Positions 1-11,900 of a DNA stretch of 64,000 bases are shown in pieces (position 1 is the first letter of the stretch; every line of letters starts with the position of its first letter). A program made the position numbers and the translations under genes. Source of the stretch: Lepeophtheirus salmonis. Lineage: Eukaryota > Arthropoda > Copepoda > Siphonostomatoida > Caligidae. The stretch spans positions 4,466,805 to 4,530,804 of the forward strand of contig NC_052132.2 in the NCBI RefSeq assembly GCF_016086655.4, in the 5' to 3' direction. The notes below the pieces were generated by a model, which saw nothing but the letters and a program-made list of their open reading frames with translations, was not told the origin of the DNA and did not search any database.

Positions 1-654
1 CTGTATAGATAATAGGCTTGAAAGATTGAATATTCAATTACAATGACTCATAGTTTTAATCAAAACTTACAAATGTTTAAAAGTGAAGAAAACAACAGCA
101 TAACAATTAAGATCGCTCCGATCAAGATTTCCTAAGACTTATGACCTTACATATCAAATTACATACTTGAACTATTTTTTTAGCCCTGTATGTAAATAGG
201 CTATGATTTTTGAAGGAAGGAACTGCCTCTGTTATTGCTTCATGCTTAATCTAATATAATGCAAATATTTTTACATCAAAATGATTTCATTTTAATAATA
301 ATAATATGTATATACATTCGTTCCACCATGAGTTCGATGTAGTGCTTATACCACGATTCATAACTAAATACGAACAAACATGATTTGGATATTTAAGGCT
401 ACACGGGTATTAATAGAAACCACTCCACGCCTTAACAAAGGTCAGAAAAGTGTAATTTAATGCTTCATTTGCTTAGAGGCTTCTAAGATTTTACATCATA
501 TTTATTCATTTCTCTAATGTTGTGTCGACTCGAATTAAATGGTTTTATATCTGAAAAAAATACCGAATAGAATTCATAATTTATTGAGTCGGGTTAGAGT
601 ACATATTTGTATCACTAAATCTTATCAAATGATGTTTTGAGTTTTGTGACACTG

Positions 655-960
655 TCCCTAATCCAGGGGAGCCTGCACGATTATATATATTTTTTTTTTT
701 TGAGGGGGCTTAGATTTTGGATATTTTCTGAAAAAAAAATTAAACTCCTTTTTCAAAAAATTAGAAAAATTATTGCAATTCAGAAAAATTTCAAAATTTA
801 ATTTTTTTAGAAAAAAAATTCGAAAATTAAATTTGAAATATATAATTTAAAAAAAAATCAAAAATTCCTCTACAGAAAATAAATTTTTTTAAAGAAATTT
901 GAAAAATTTAATTTTTGGAAATTATCACAATTTCTAATGTGGTTTTTGAAATCTCTACGG
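655..960. repeat. Degenerate A/T-rich repeat with a G-rich head
   Basis: A short head (AGGGGAGCCTGCACGATTA, then TATATA, a T run and GAGGGGGC) is followed by about 250 bp of imperfect repeats of the form AAAATTT...GAAAAATTT. The same head-plus-satellite order recurs near 27826-28510. Related head-only pieces occur near 1262-1330 and 61155-61215. Composition is nearly all A and T with no open frame. Confidence 0.5.
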
Positions 961-1261
961 GGACACAACAGTTTTGTAACGAATTGGTGCATTTGACAAT
1001 ATGCACGAAATATTTGCATTTTATGTGTTCATACAAAAAATAAAACCGTAGAAATAGTAGTGTTTTATTTGGCTAGAAAATATCGGGCTTCAGGCTATGT
1101 CAGGCAAGAAGGGATCGAGTTTTGGACCAGCTTCCGGGCTTTCAGGACAAAATATGAGAATATATACAATAAAAGTACTCCAATATTTCATCTTGAGAGC
1201 TAAATATATTTAAACATCAGAATATAATAAATAATTTTATGAAGTCAAATCTCACACAATA

Positions 1262-1330
1262 CGGGCGTTTGCAAGATTATAAATATATATATATTTATTT
1301 TTTGGGAGGTGGGAAGGGGGGGGGGGCAAA
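1262..1330. repeat. Head fragment of the G-rich/TATATA dispersed repeat
   Basis: GGGCGTTTGCAAGATTATAA is followed by a TA run, a T run and a long G run. The order of blocks matches the copies near 672 and 61157, so this is read as a dispersed short repeat rather than independent low complexity. Confidence 0.4.
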
Positions 1331-4319
1331 TAAAGAAAATACGTCATGTATTAGTTGTAAATGAATTACTTTACATCAGAAATAAATATCGGGTTGGAAG
1401 GTGTGGGCCACAGGCTTTTTGGACTGGGCAAAATGAGGTTCGGCTAGCGTGGTTTCGGTCTCGAGGGTAGACCAAATTCCCCTTTGAGAAATAATACTGT
1501 ACAATACTTACGGCGTTACCTCACAAATACTTAAAAATGCATTATAAATATTCTTGACGTTGTTGATTCGTTGAATTCGAATGAGCTCCTTTAATTTGTG
1601 AACAATTCTGTAGATGGGAAGAATTGGCTAAATAATTACCTACTGATTTTGTGCCGTTCTTCTTTTTCAACCCTTTCCTGATTGGAAAAAGTACTCAAGT
1701 ACATTGCTCATTCAGAATAAGGGAACTCACGGTACGAATAAAAAAAATTATATGTATATAATATATGAACAAATCTTAAATAATTTTAATTAAAAAAAAA
1801 ACAAAAAAAATATGCGAGTTAATTAAATTTGTTATGGGGGGGCTTAGGAATTGAGTATAGCTGAATATAAATGTTCACATGAAGATTCCAATTATACATT
1901 TGTATATATAGACGAGGGAAATTCCGGGAACGAATACCTCTGACGTTATTGTTTTAAAATCTCTCCCTTTATGAGTATGTACCTAGAAATGAGTGCCCCA
2001 TAAATATAGGGATTGACAATGGGTAAAGTGATATGATGATGGTGTAATCAGAGGAGGGAGTCTTCTTCCTGTCTTCAAATCAACTACGTTGTTGAACAGA
2101 CAAATAAGTACTTAGGTAGATATTTGATACTCATCACAAAAAGTCGATCTAAGCTTACGTCAAAAAATAAAGTCATAACAAATGGATTAAGTCATGCTCA
2201 AAAAAACAAGAACTGAGGATTCCATCTAACTACATTTGAATTATTCGTAATGGCTGTTTTTAATTTGAGTGATAGCTTGAGTGTGTTTGGAAGGTAATTG
2301 ACATTGTTAATTGGGGTTTCAGAGTAAGCACCCTTGATCAAATCTCGGGATATACAGGTTACAACAATATAGTCTTAAGAATATTTTTCTTCTTCTTTTT
2401 TTTGGTTGTTGAAAATTATGCTATGTAAAAAAAATTGATAACTTTTCTAAAATAAAAAAACTGGTTTTTATTTATTTACCAAGATGAATTTCGTTTTTTT
2501 TTTTTTTTTTGTGACAACTGCCGTTGTCTTTTATCAAAAATTTAGTCTGGAAGGATGTAAAATTCCCTATCAACCCAAGTCATGAGCTTGGATCGGAAAT
2601 AAATAGATTTTATGATATGTCAGCCATCAAATGGGAATAAGGATATATGTTATTCTAAAATATTGTCTGGATTACTTTAATCATGTGGCTGAGCTCACCA
2701 TTTCTGATATTGAAGAGACTAACATTTTTTCTTTTATAAACCTTTTAATTGCTCCTATATGATAATAGTAAATTCTAAAAAAGTGGGAGTGGCATTGAGT
2801 AAAAATGTTTGTTCTGGTCCAATGCTTTACTTTAGTATATCAACATAAGCAATAAACACGCATTGTCGAATTGCAACCTCATCGACTACTTGGGGATGTG
2901 TCACTTGACTCCATAGAACTCTCTGTCATAACAAACAAAAGCTGTCCAAACACTAGGGTTCATTCATTACACACACAGCGTCATGTGTCAGAAAAAATAA
3001 GACGAAATATCTGGCCCATCCATTCATTGGCCATATACAACTATAATTATGTATAGCAACAACATCATAATTAAATACATTATATGTATTTCTCTACCCA
3101 CCCTAATTATACCCTCACATCATAAATAATATTTGATGGATGAATAGCTACATATGAATGAGTGAGAAAGGGAATACTGACAGCCTCACCCCCCCTTGCA
3201 AATCATGAATGCTGCCTTGTTATGACAACTAGTTAAAAATATTTTTCATAATTAGTGATGTAAAATGGTCAAGTCCTTAGGAGTGTAAATTAATAAAAAG
3301 AAGATTTTGTTGGTAATCTTCAGGATATTAATATTCGTATTAATATATGCCTTGGCATCGCCAAAACTTTCCCTCCACAAGATATCAGATGTTAGGATAT
3401 TAAAGATGACAGTACTTTAGACAGTGTTGCCTTGATTTTTCTACTTCTTTCCCCTTTTAGAAGGTTCTGAAGGTTATTGGCTAGATGAATTAGAATTAGT
3501 TCTGTTAGGCTGTGATCAATTCAGAACGGGTATTAAATACTAATTCCATATTTGGGAATAACTACCAGCTGATTTCAATCTTTTTTTGTTTCTGTTTTTT
3601 TTTTTTAAATAAAAAGTTGTAAGATACAATAAATGTAACGATGTGTGTATAGTTTTTTCTCATGACGTATGCAATTTTATCTTTCCTTTGTAGAATTAGC
3701 CTTCTTAATTCAATTAAGAGGGTAAATTCATTAAGTAACAATATTTTCTATTGAGAGGTTGGGTGCAAAGTAACTTTTTTTTTATTAGAAAAGAGACTAA
3801 TAAAAAGAATGCCAACAATTTATTTAAATTGTAAACACCTCCCCTCCGTACCCCTTCCCGTACTCAGCGGCCTCACCCCAAGATACATAATATTTGAAGG
3901 ATGATATGGATATCTGTGTGAACAATCTCACTTCTTTTGCAGATTATGTATGCGGTCTTGTGTTAAACAGTATACAACAATGAAATCGTTGTTCAAAGGT
4001 TTTGTAAAGCAGCCATTATTTTGTCCTTTAATAAAAATGTTCAGCCTTATTATTTTATTTTATTTTTTTCGTTTATACATTTAAATACCGAAACAGTTCC
4101 GTAAAATATTTACATAAGTAAACATTTCAGTTTAAAATTAAAGCTTCGGGGTTAGATTACATCGCAATGTTACTAAAATTTACAAAAAATACGAACTTTC
4201 AACTGTTTAAATTAATAGTATCGGAGATTAAAAAAAATGCGGCAATAAAACAAAGATAATTTATGAAAATACTAAAAACAAGTCTCAAACTTAAATTCTA
4301 GATTGTTGTAAAATCTTTT

Positions 4320-5400
4320 TTAAAGGCTTTAAGTTGACGGAAAGTACTTAATTTCTTCTCCACCCAAAGTCCACGAATTATTCCCCAGAGGCGGAACTTT
4401 TATGGAAAGAGCAGCATATCTTACTGCAGCAGCAATAACAATAACTCTCAGCTCCTGAGGATGTACTACATCATTATTTGTTACTCTGTTAGGTACTAAG
4501 GCTTTAGAGTTTAGTAAAGCAAAATCTAAAGCCTTGATTTCAGATGACACTCCCTTTTTCCTTTTGGAAATCCCGAACAAAACCATACCTTTGGCAACGT
4601 TAGTATTAGGATGTTATAATCCTTCTATATTTAACCTTAAGAGGGATTTTATAAGCGGGACAATCCACAAAATCATGTAGAGTATCATTAAAAAAATTTA
4701 CCACAATCCTGCATGGCATAAAAAACTTAACTATTCTAGCGGATATTTGGAATTGAGCAGTAAAACACACTTAAAAAATTGTGATGATCAAATCAGGCTG
4801 TTAGAGCTCCCAGAAAAGATAATTTAATATTCTCTTTCTCCAGTTTTCTGGGAGCCCTAACAGCCTGATATGATCATCACAAACTTTTTTCTCCTACATC
4901 TCATGAAAAAGGGATTTTCATTTTGAGATGCCAAGGGCAAGATATAATGTGGGCATTTACTGCTCTTGTGAGGGGAAACTTTGTGCAGCACACCAATCCT
5001 AAGAAATTACACCGAGGGTTGTATTCGTGAAATCTGTTCCCATCCTTATTCTGGAATATTTGTTTGTTGTTGTAATTGTGCTCCTCCATTCCAAGGTTTG
5101 ATATTTTGCCATATTTATAATTATCTTTATGTAAATTTTAAGGATTATTTTTGACAGAAGAGAAATTCCTCCACTTAGTTATGCTCTGGGTCTTTCAATA
5201 GCTTCCAAATAACTTTTATGAAACAATATTGGTATCAATTTTTATATTATAAAGGTCAATCCTCATCTTAAGATTAGATCCTCTCCACTTACTCAACCTC
5301 TGATTAATCTGGGAACAAACACGATCCCACTTACGTATATGAATTTCATCCTTATCCCACTCTAGGCCCGGAATATTAATATTTGTGTTAGTAAATATTT
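4320..5400 (-). pseudogene. LINE-like (non-LTR retrotransposon) ORF2 3' remnant
   Basis: Read on the minus strand, about 5400-5270 encodes a segment with W-D-K-D...I-H-I-R-K-W-D, then I-N-Q-R-L-S-K-W and M-R-I-D-L-Y-N. This resembles the region downstream of reverse transcriptase in non-LTR elements. Further on (about 4720-4615) a frame reads F-F-N-D-T-L-H-D-F-V-D-C-P-A-Y, like the Cys/His finger near the end of LINE ORF2. An 85-codon open frame (4586-4329) follows. Frames shift between the pieces and stops occur, so it is not functional. A foldback sequence (4778-4883) sits inside it. Family assignment rests on pattern memory only; the 85-codon tail is not recognised by itself. Confidence 0.45.
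4778..4883. repeat. Foldback hairpin with 40-nt arms
   Basis: The left arm 4778-4817 and right arm 4844-4883 are reverse complements with only about two or three mismatches, separated by 26 nt. Each arm includes the core CAGGCTGTTAG and CCCAGAAAA, or its complement. As RNA this would be a stem of about 40 bp with a 26-nt loop. It could be a small foldback transposon, or less likely a small-RNA precursor. It interrupts a LINE-like fossil, which favours an insertion. Confidence 0.75.
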
Positions 5401-6796
5401 ACTAATTAGAAAAATAAATTTTCCATAATTCCAAAAATGATAACTAAAGAAACGAAACACCGCCAGATTTTGGCAATACTGAGAGCGAATTTGTGAGTCT
5501 CTTCACTAGTAAAGTAGCTGAAAGTAACCCCTAATATCAAAAAACTCTAATTACCACTAAACTTCCGCCAAGTTAATTAGGATTTATAGCTTTAAATGGC
5601 TATACTATGCCAAAGGTTATCACCTTAATAACGCCCACTACTTAGAAAATTGGAGGTCAAAGTTCCTTCCTTGGGTAATTAAGCTTGTCTTGGACGGAAA
5701 TTAGGTACTGTAACAGGGCGGGTCCCTTGTACATTTAATAACACACAATAGTGGCTTGAGGAAAATGGACCTTTAAGGTCCAGACCTCCATCGCTGAGGC
5801 TATGGTTTCGCTGCATATCCAGTTCAAATGCCAGTAAACGACTTAATCAGAATATAAACGCCATGAAGCTAGTCGTTAACCGTCGGTGACGGGGCAGTAG
5901 CACAAAGTCCATTGCAAGTCCTTACAATGCCTTTAGAGGTTGTTCTTGAGGTCGAAGGGGCGATATATTGAAAAAATATTTTATTCATTAATCTAAAAGA
6001 TTTTTTTTGTGTTAAATATTTCCAAAATTAACGAATGAATAAAGAAGTTGTTAGCAATTATAAAATTAAATTACTTTTCAACGCAACACCCGTTATATCG
6101 GTGGTAAGATAGTCATAGAGGGGCTTAAAGGTCTATAGCCTCGTAAAACGATCGATTCATCATTAATTCGCTCAGCTACTAATGAGTACGACTTGAGTGT
6201 TTACATTATATATGTAAAAAAAAAAATGAAATTTCTTCTTATTGACGAGAAAATTTATTATTTTATGCTTCTTCAAAAAAAAGTTGTTGACATTTTATTT
6301 GTTTACTTCTTATAGCTATATAGAGAGAGTGAATAGATCTGCTCCCCTGTCCTAGATTTGTTTTGTATATGTTGAGAAGTTGTTGTACGTACACATTTCT
6401 GAAAATAATCATAAGTATAACAAAAACAAAACAAAAAACCAATTTTCGCTTCCCTCTGGATTATAATATTAAAAAAGTTTTATAGTTCCATATTTATTTA
6501 TTTATGCTTATTTCTAGGACATAAATTTGTGTGTATATATTAAAAAGAAATAAAAATAAAATTTGGGAAAAGGGGTGAAAAATATATGTACATAGGATAT
6601 AAGAATGAAATATATTTATATACTACATATATTGATGAGTTTGTGATATACGTTTCCAGAAAGAGATTAATAAACCAAAAAAGAAGGGATCTGAAATGTA
6701 ATGCAATTCAATGATGACCCAGATTCATATATTTAGAGTCTTACATATTGTATATTTGATTTCTTTAACTAAATTCCCCCTTCATTTCCATTACAG
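5400..6796. other. Non-coding stretch before the TRPA exon, ending in a splice acceptor
   Basis: No open frame or known repeat is convincing. The segment 5460-5960 is less AT-rich than its surroundings but matches nothing I recognise. The last bases (CCATTACAG, ending at 6796) form a good 3' splice site with a pyrimidine-rich tract before it, marking the end of an intron whose 5' part lies upstream. Confidence 0.5.
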
Positions 6797-9630
6797 GAAG
6801 CTGATGATGCAAAAAGAACATCCTACTTAAAATGCATGGAGTTACTCTTAAATGGTGAGCACATTGAGCCCAATGCAGAGGATCTGAGAGGGAATCTAAC
6901 TCCTCTTCACTACGCAGCCAACATTGGCCTACAACAACCCATTCGTCTACTATTGGATCGAGGAGCGGATCCCAATTTAGAATTTGAATCCGGAGTGACC
7001 ATTTCGGATGTCATCAAAAGGAAAATTCCGGAGTTCGATCTTGCTGACTACGTTTATAAAATCAAGTCTCGTCCTCTTAAAAGTCGACTTTTTGAGTATG
7101 TTGAGAATGGGGATATTCGTGGATTAGAATCTGTCAAGGATGAGGCTTGTGAGCTTTGGAACTCGGACAATGGAAGTTTGACTTTACTTCAAATGGCATG
7201 TGTTAAGGGGTATGATGGAGTTGTTCGTTGGCTTCTCACTGTTGGAGGAGCAGATCCCAATGCAAGATCCGGTGGGGAACCAAGGACTCCCATACTCATT
7301 GCAGCTCATCATGGATACTACAGAATCCTTCGTATATTTAGAGATGAAGAACCTCGCTCAGACTTCACTATTATTGAGCCAGTGTCTGGGAAAACGGTTC
7401 TCCACGAGGTTTTCCGACAAGACTCTGCCAAGTTTATTAAATCCAATGTAAAATCTGTGAGAGGTTCAAACTATCGCAAATGTTTTGATATTCTTCTTTC
7501 GGACACGTCTTCAAAGGGATTCAAGGATCAGATTGACTCCATCATCAATTATCGAGAGGCTCTAGATGGGGATACTCCCCTTCACTATGCAACAATGCAA
7601 ACTGATCAAGATCTCATTCGAGCTTTCCTTCGTCGTGGGGCCAACATGGGGATCAAAAACAAAAAGGATCGAACTTCGGTTCAATGTATTTTGCCACAAA
7701 CACTTCAGACCTTCTTTGATGAGGATTGTGTTTCCTGGGATGGAATCATTACGGACGAAAAGTTTAAACTCACCTTTCTCTATGATTTCCTTGCACCTCC
7801 AAAGTTGAATAACCTTTCGCTGGAGTATTTTGAAGACCAAGGTATGTAGTTTCTTTTAATTGGGAGTTCTTTTCGTGATTCAATCATGTTATAACTACAG
7901 TAATATATTTTAGAAGCTATTACTGGGTATGTATGTAGTAGAGCTTTAAAGACTAATGTGCCCAATCAAATGCACTGACTGGTCTTTTAATTATAGTTGG
8001 AAATGTTTTCTCCTTATATGAAAGATTAAATAAACAAATATAAGATTCGTGACCCTTTAAGGAACCAAGTAATAAATCGACTCCAGAGTCTTCACGAATA
8101 ATTCTCAGTTGAATAGGCAATTTATTTTGTGAATCACGATTCTCATTTACCTTTTTTCTTCTCCTTTTTTTTTCTTTTTAAATAAAAGATTAAGTTTTTC
8201 ATTCTTCTTGATTTGAGTTATGAGTTTGTTCATTTTATTTTTCAGAGAAAAATTCGGATCCATCACAAATGGATAGAAGACCTTTGCCAGAAACAGAACC
8301 TCTATGGTACATGAGTATGGCCTCAAAAGAACACCGAATGCTTCTCAAACATCCCGTGATTGCAAGTTTTCTCTGGCTCAAATGGCAAAGGATTCGTTCT
8401 TACTTTTATATCAATCTCTTTCTTTATTTTACATTCGTTGTATTATTGACCGCCTTTATTTTCCTAAAATACGGAGGTGGCATTGTTCCTAAAAACGAGG
8501 ATGGAACTCCCGTTCAAGTCGTTGACACAGTAAACATCATTTTACAAATATTTCTCTCTGGACTATTATTAGTACTCTTCTGTCGAGAGCTCTTTCAAAT
8601 GGGAGTCTCTTTCAAAAGATACTTTTTCAATGTGGAGAATCTCCTTGAACTCACCGTCATCGCCTTATCCATCACAATTATATTTGGATCAAATTCAACA
8701 CCAGAGGAAATTTTGATGAATCGACATTTGGCAGCTCTCTGTGTTCTCTTCACGTGGACTGAACTTCTTGTTTTAATCGGTAGACACCCCAAACTGAGCA
8801 CAAACATCGTCATGTTCCGAACAGTAATTGGCACATTCCTCACGTTCCTACTTTGGTACTCCCTCATCATTGTGGCCTTTGGAATTGCCTTTTATCTTAT
8901 GATGCATTCCAATGGAGGGGAAAATAAGTTTTTTGAGTCTGTGAGCCTTTCTCTACTCAAAACATCAACCATGTTTGTCGGAGAGCTCGAATTCTCCGAC
9001 ATCCCCTTTTCAAACAATGCTCTCTCCTATCTTATTTTTGTTTCCTTCATTTTCCTCATCGTAGTCGTTCTAATGAATCTACTCAACGGTCTTGCTGTAT
9101 CAGACACTGGACTCATAAGAGAAGAAGCGGAGGTCCTTGGGTGGCTCTCAAGAGTCGAACTCATTACATACACAGAGTCCATGCTTCTGGGCGATCCCTT
9201 CTATTTCCTCAGTAACTGGCCTGCCATCAAACTACTTAAGAAATTGCCTCATTGCGGAGTTTGTCGCATCCTATACAAATTCCCCTTTATGAGGGACCTT
9301 CTCCAAAAAGTGACGGGCGGCACCAAGATACTCCTTTTCTACAGCTGCCTTCCATCCAAACGAGCAACTTTCTTTCCCAATAAGCGAGGAAAATCCCTCT
9401 TTGGATATAAAAGAAGTCTCAGGATAGACGATGAGTCCAGAAAAGCTCCTAACCTCTATGTCAGTACGGACGTTCTAGAGTCAGCAAAGAGTCTAATTCT
9501 TGAAAAACTGCGACGGAGAGAAGAAGAAGAAATTGCAAAGAATCAATTCCAGAAATTGGAAATGAAAATTGATCGAATTGAGAGTATTCTCATAAAATGT
9601 ATTTCATCCAATCAAGCCTTCGCATCATAA
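6797..9630 (+). CDS. pain: TRPA-family cation channel, painless-like (3' two exons; 5' end missing)
   Basis: This encodes a transient receptor potential channel of the TRPA class, a non-selective, calcium-permeable plasma-membrane channel used in heat, chemical or mechanical sensing. Exons are 6797-7841 and 8246-9630, joined in phase through a split Glu codon. Exon 1 opens in frame at the acceptor with E-A-D-D-A-K-R, so the ATG at 6836 is an internal Met. Ankyrin repeats, counted from that Met, lie at about 19-48, 112-142, 149-178 and 243-272 (L-T-P-L-H-Y-A-A, T-P-I-L-I-A-A-H-H, D-T-P-L-H-Y-A). Exon 2, counted from its Met at 8269, has helices at about 44-66, 86-106, 121-140, 152-170, 182-211 and 251-275. 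A pore loop at 222-247 contains M-F-V-G-E-L-E-F. N-L-L-N-G-L-A-V-S-D-T follows S6, and a charged helix (about 402-445) could be a coiled coil. The visible part is about 809 residues against roughly 900 for Drosophila painless, so the N-terminus is missing. Pyrexia or waterwitch are alternatives. Confidence 0.9.
7842..8245 (+). other. Intron of the TRPA gene (404 bp, GT-AG)
   Basis: The donor is AAG|GTATGT at 7841/7842 and the acceptor is ATTTTTCAG|AG at 8245/8246, behind a T-rich tract. Splicing leaves one base of a codon before and two after, joining Y-F-E-D-Q to E-K-N-S-D-P-S-Q without a stop. Without splicing, the first exon would terminate a few codons later at a TAG. Confidence 0.88.
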
Positions 9631-9850
9631 GACTGTAACTATCCATGTTTATAAACCATAGGTTAACTGTTTTTGCGATTCTGTTTCTTGTAAATCACTT
9701 GTTAAAGGAAGTTATATTTTATTTGGTACTCCTCCATGGGTATACTCCTTACGTAGGTACTCGTAAAAATTTGTTATATGCTTTTTATACTCGCTTTATT
9801 GAACCATAAATTATGTATCAAGGATCTCAGTTAATACACAAATCAAGATA

Positions 9851-9856
9851 AATAAA
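9851..9856 (+). terminator. Polyadenylation signal AATAAA of the TRPA gene
   Basis: AATAAA lies about 220 bp after the TAA stop at 9628-9630, the first canonical signal downstream on the same strand. In such AT-rich DNA the hexamer is common by chance, so position relative to the stop is the only support. Confidence 0.5.
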
Positions 9857-9859
9857 TAT

Positions 9860-11030
9860 ATGTATTGATTCTAGATAAATTTGTAAGTGAAAAACCCATT
9901 TAATTTATTTCCTAATGCTTATTATAGTATTTATGTCGTAGATAGGTAGTGTTATAGGTATATTTACTTATTTTGATCACGTAATCAAATTATTTTTCTC
10001 AATAATGCTCATAATAATGAACGCTAAAGGGATGAAAAATATGAGCTTATGCAATCATTTAAGGTTTAATTACTATGACGTTATATAAGGAAAAGGAAAA
10101 CCAAAATAGTTTATAATGATCATATATATACAAAAAATAAACTTTTGAATCTTCTTCCTCCTCCATTTTTTCTGTCGAGCAACAATTTTTGTTCTACATT
10201 CTACTATTAACAATTAGAAGGGAAGTAGAGATTGATTTAGCTCTCTGGTTTGTCTAGGATTGCTGTAATTCAAATGAACACTAATGAAAATTCGATCTTT
10301 TCAATAATTTTTCAGGTAGTAACATGAAGAGGAAATTGTATTAACCCCTTAATTTGGCTTGGTTTGCTGCAATTCATATGAACACTTATGATAATTTTAT
10401 CTGTTCAATAAAGCCAAATAGTGACATAATATAACTAATATTTGAAGTAACTATGGATCATAGGGATTCTATTGAAGCATTTGATATTACGCAGGATACT
10501 AATTTATTTGGAGGTATGTAAAATAATTTTGTAGTTGGTGCATGTATTAAGAGATCTTCACTTTAGGCAATTTAGGAGTAGGTTAGTTTATTGACATGAC
10601 ATCATACTTTCATTATGCGTCCGTGGAACGGGGAGGCTCATACTAGTCTATATTTCATCTTTAAAAAAGAGAAGAAGGCCACAAATTATTTGGTATTTAT
10701 TAGTGATGTGACACAAGCAAAGCTCCTCAATTGCTACTCTAATTTTATTAAATAAACAAAGAAAGATACCAAAAACTCGACTCTTGTACCGTATGAGTCA
10801 TAATGGCTTGTGAGTGAATTCAAAAGCCTCTTGTTCTTTATATATTCTTTGCTCTGTAACTATTGATTACAATGTTATGAGATATTCATCAAGGTTTTGT
10901 GATATATTTTTTAATGTTACGTATTATTTACAAATCAATAAGAAGTGCGTCCTATTTTTGTGTTATCCAGGATGTATTAATTACGTTCAAGAATATACGT
11001 GCAGATCTATGAACTCCAGATAGATTTGTT
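9860..11030. other. Intergenic AT-rich DNA
   Basis: Downstream of the channel gene I see no gene or recognisable element. A 69-codon open frame near 10.8 kb has no motif and looks like chance. Confidence 0.5.
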
Positions 11031-11039
11031 GGCATAATC

Positions 11040-11900
11040 AAGTATGAACTCTTTCAACAACATAAAAAAGAAATTTGAATCTATTGGAACCTGTAAAACA
11101 GGCAAGAGTAGTGGAAGACCCCCCCATTCTGTATAGAGGCTAATATCAAGGGGATAAATATATTATTCACTATAGTCCGTCAATTAGCATGAGGAAGTTT
11201 ATAAAATACATTGATATCACTGAGAAGACTATGAGGGACTGGTAGAGAAATATATGGGTTTAAAAACCCTTGGGAGGTACCGAATCCAAATGTTGATAAA
11301 CCGTCAATGACAGAAACGAGTTGAAAGTTGCCCGCGGATTTTAAAAATTCTCAAAAATCTGGAAGAAACATCTCTTTAGGTTTGAATAAAGTTTGCCGTT
11401 CATAAGTTCTTACGAATAGTTACCTAGAAACTTCGACCAAGCCTGCTTCACAATAATTAATTTATGAGGCATAGTTCAATCAACCTGGCAATCGTGATGT
11501 TAGGTTATGTTGGCTCTGTTGATAGAGTTTTCCCTCCCATATTTAATGTAGACACAGTAAATGCAGTCACATACAAAAATTTCCTCATCCTAAAAGTGAT
11601 TCCGCTCCTTGAGGCAACCTATGGAGAAGTTAAATTTGATTGGAGGTAGGATGGTGCTCCTGCTCATAGCAGCAATACTGTACAAGCCTACTTGATGTAG
11701 AAACTGAAGTAAAGTAAATTTGATGCAAGGAGTTTTGCCCAACATCAAGCATAAATCCATTTGACTTCAGTATATAACAGCGTGTGGAGGCTAGAGCCTT
11801 TCGTACTTATTAGCCCCCTATATTCCTCCATTGGAAAGTCGAGCACATTATAGAATATAAATCTTCTTAGATTGACTTCTTCTCTCTGTAAAATTTAGAA
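11040..11900 (+). pseudogene. Tc1/mariner (IS630-type) transposase relic
   Basis: Frames between stops give a helix-turn-helix-like piece (R-K-F-I-K-Y-I-D-I-T-E-K-T-M-R-D-W, about 11185-11245), then L-G-R-Y-R-I-Q. At 11464-11649 there is a segment with V-F-P-P-I-F, T-Y-K-N-F-L and K-V-I-P-L-L-E-A-T-Y-G. The frame then reads D-G-A-P-A-H-S-S-N-T-V-Q-A-Y-L just past a TAG. The D-G-A-P-A-H block is the second catalytic aspartate region of Tc1/mariner transposases. Several stops and frame changes make it non-functional. Terminal repeats were not found. Confidence 0.7.

Larger units (their letters stand above)
1..4310. other. Gene-free AT-rich region, probably intron or upstream DNA of the TRPA gene
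   Basis: I find no coding signal here that looks real; the one 61-codon open frame near 2.9 kb has no recognisable composition or motif. The stretch holds homopolymer runs and two small repeat pieces listed separately (about 650-960 and 1260-1330). Because the TRPA exon at 6797 opens in phase behind a splice acceptor, this DNA may be part of a large upstream intron. That is inference. Confidence 0.5.

Noticed and set aside
2871..3056. 61-codon + frame as a possible 5' exon of the channel gene
   Set aside because: No ankyrin-like residues and no donor site that would join in phase were evident.
5560..5960. GC-richer stretch suspected to be rRNA or a SINE
   Set aside because: No recognisable rRNA core sequence, A/B box or tail was found.
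7200..7451. 83-codon + frame in the channel's first exon
   Set aside because: Out of phase with the ankyrin repeats and without motif.
8595..8870. 91-codon minus frame
   Set aside because: Shadow of the TRPA channel exon, which has clear helices and pore on the + strand.
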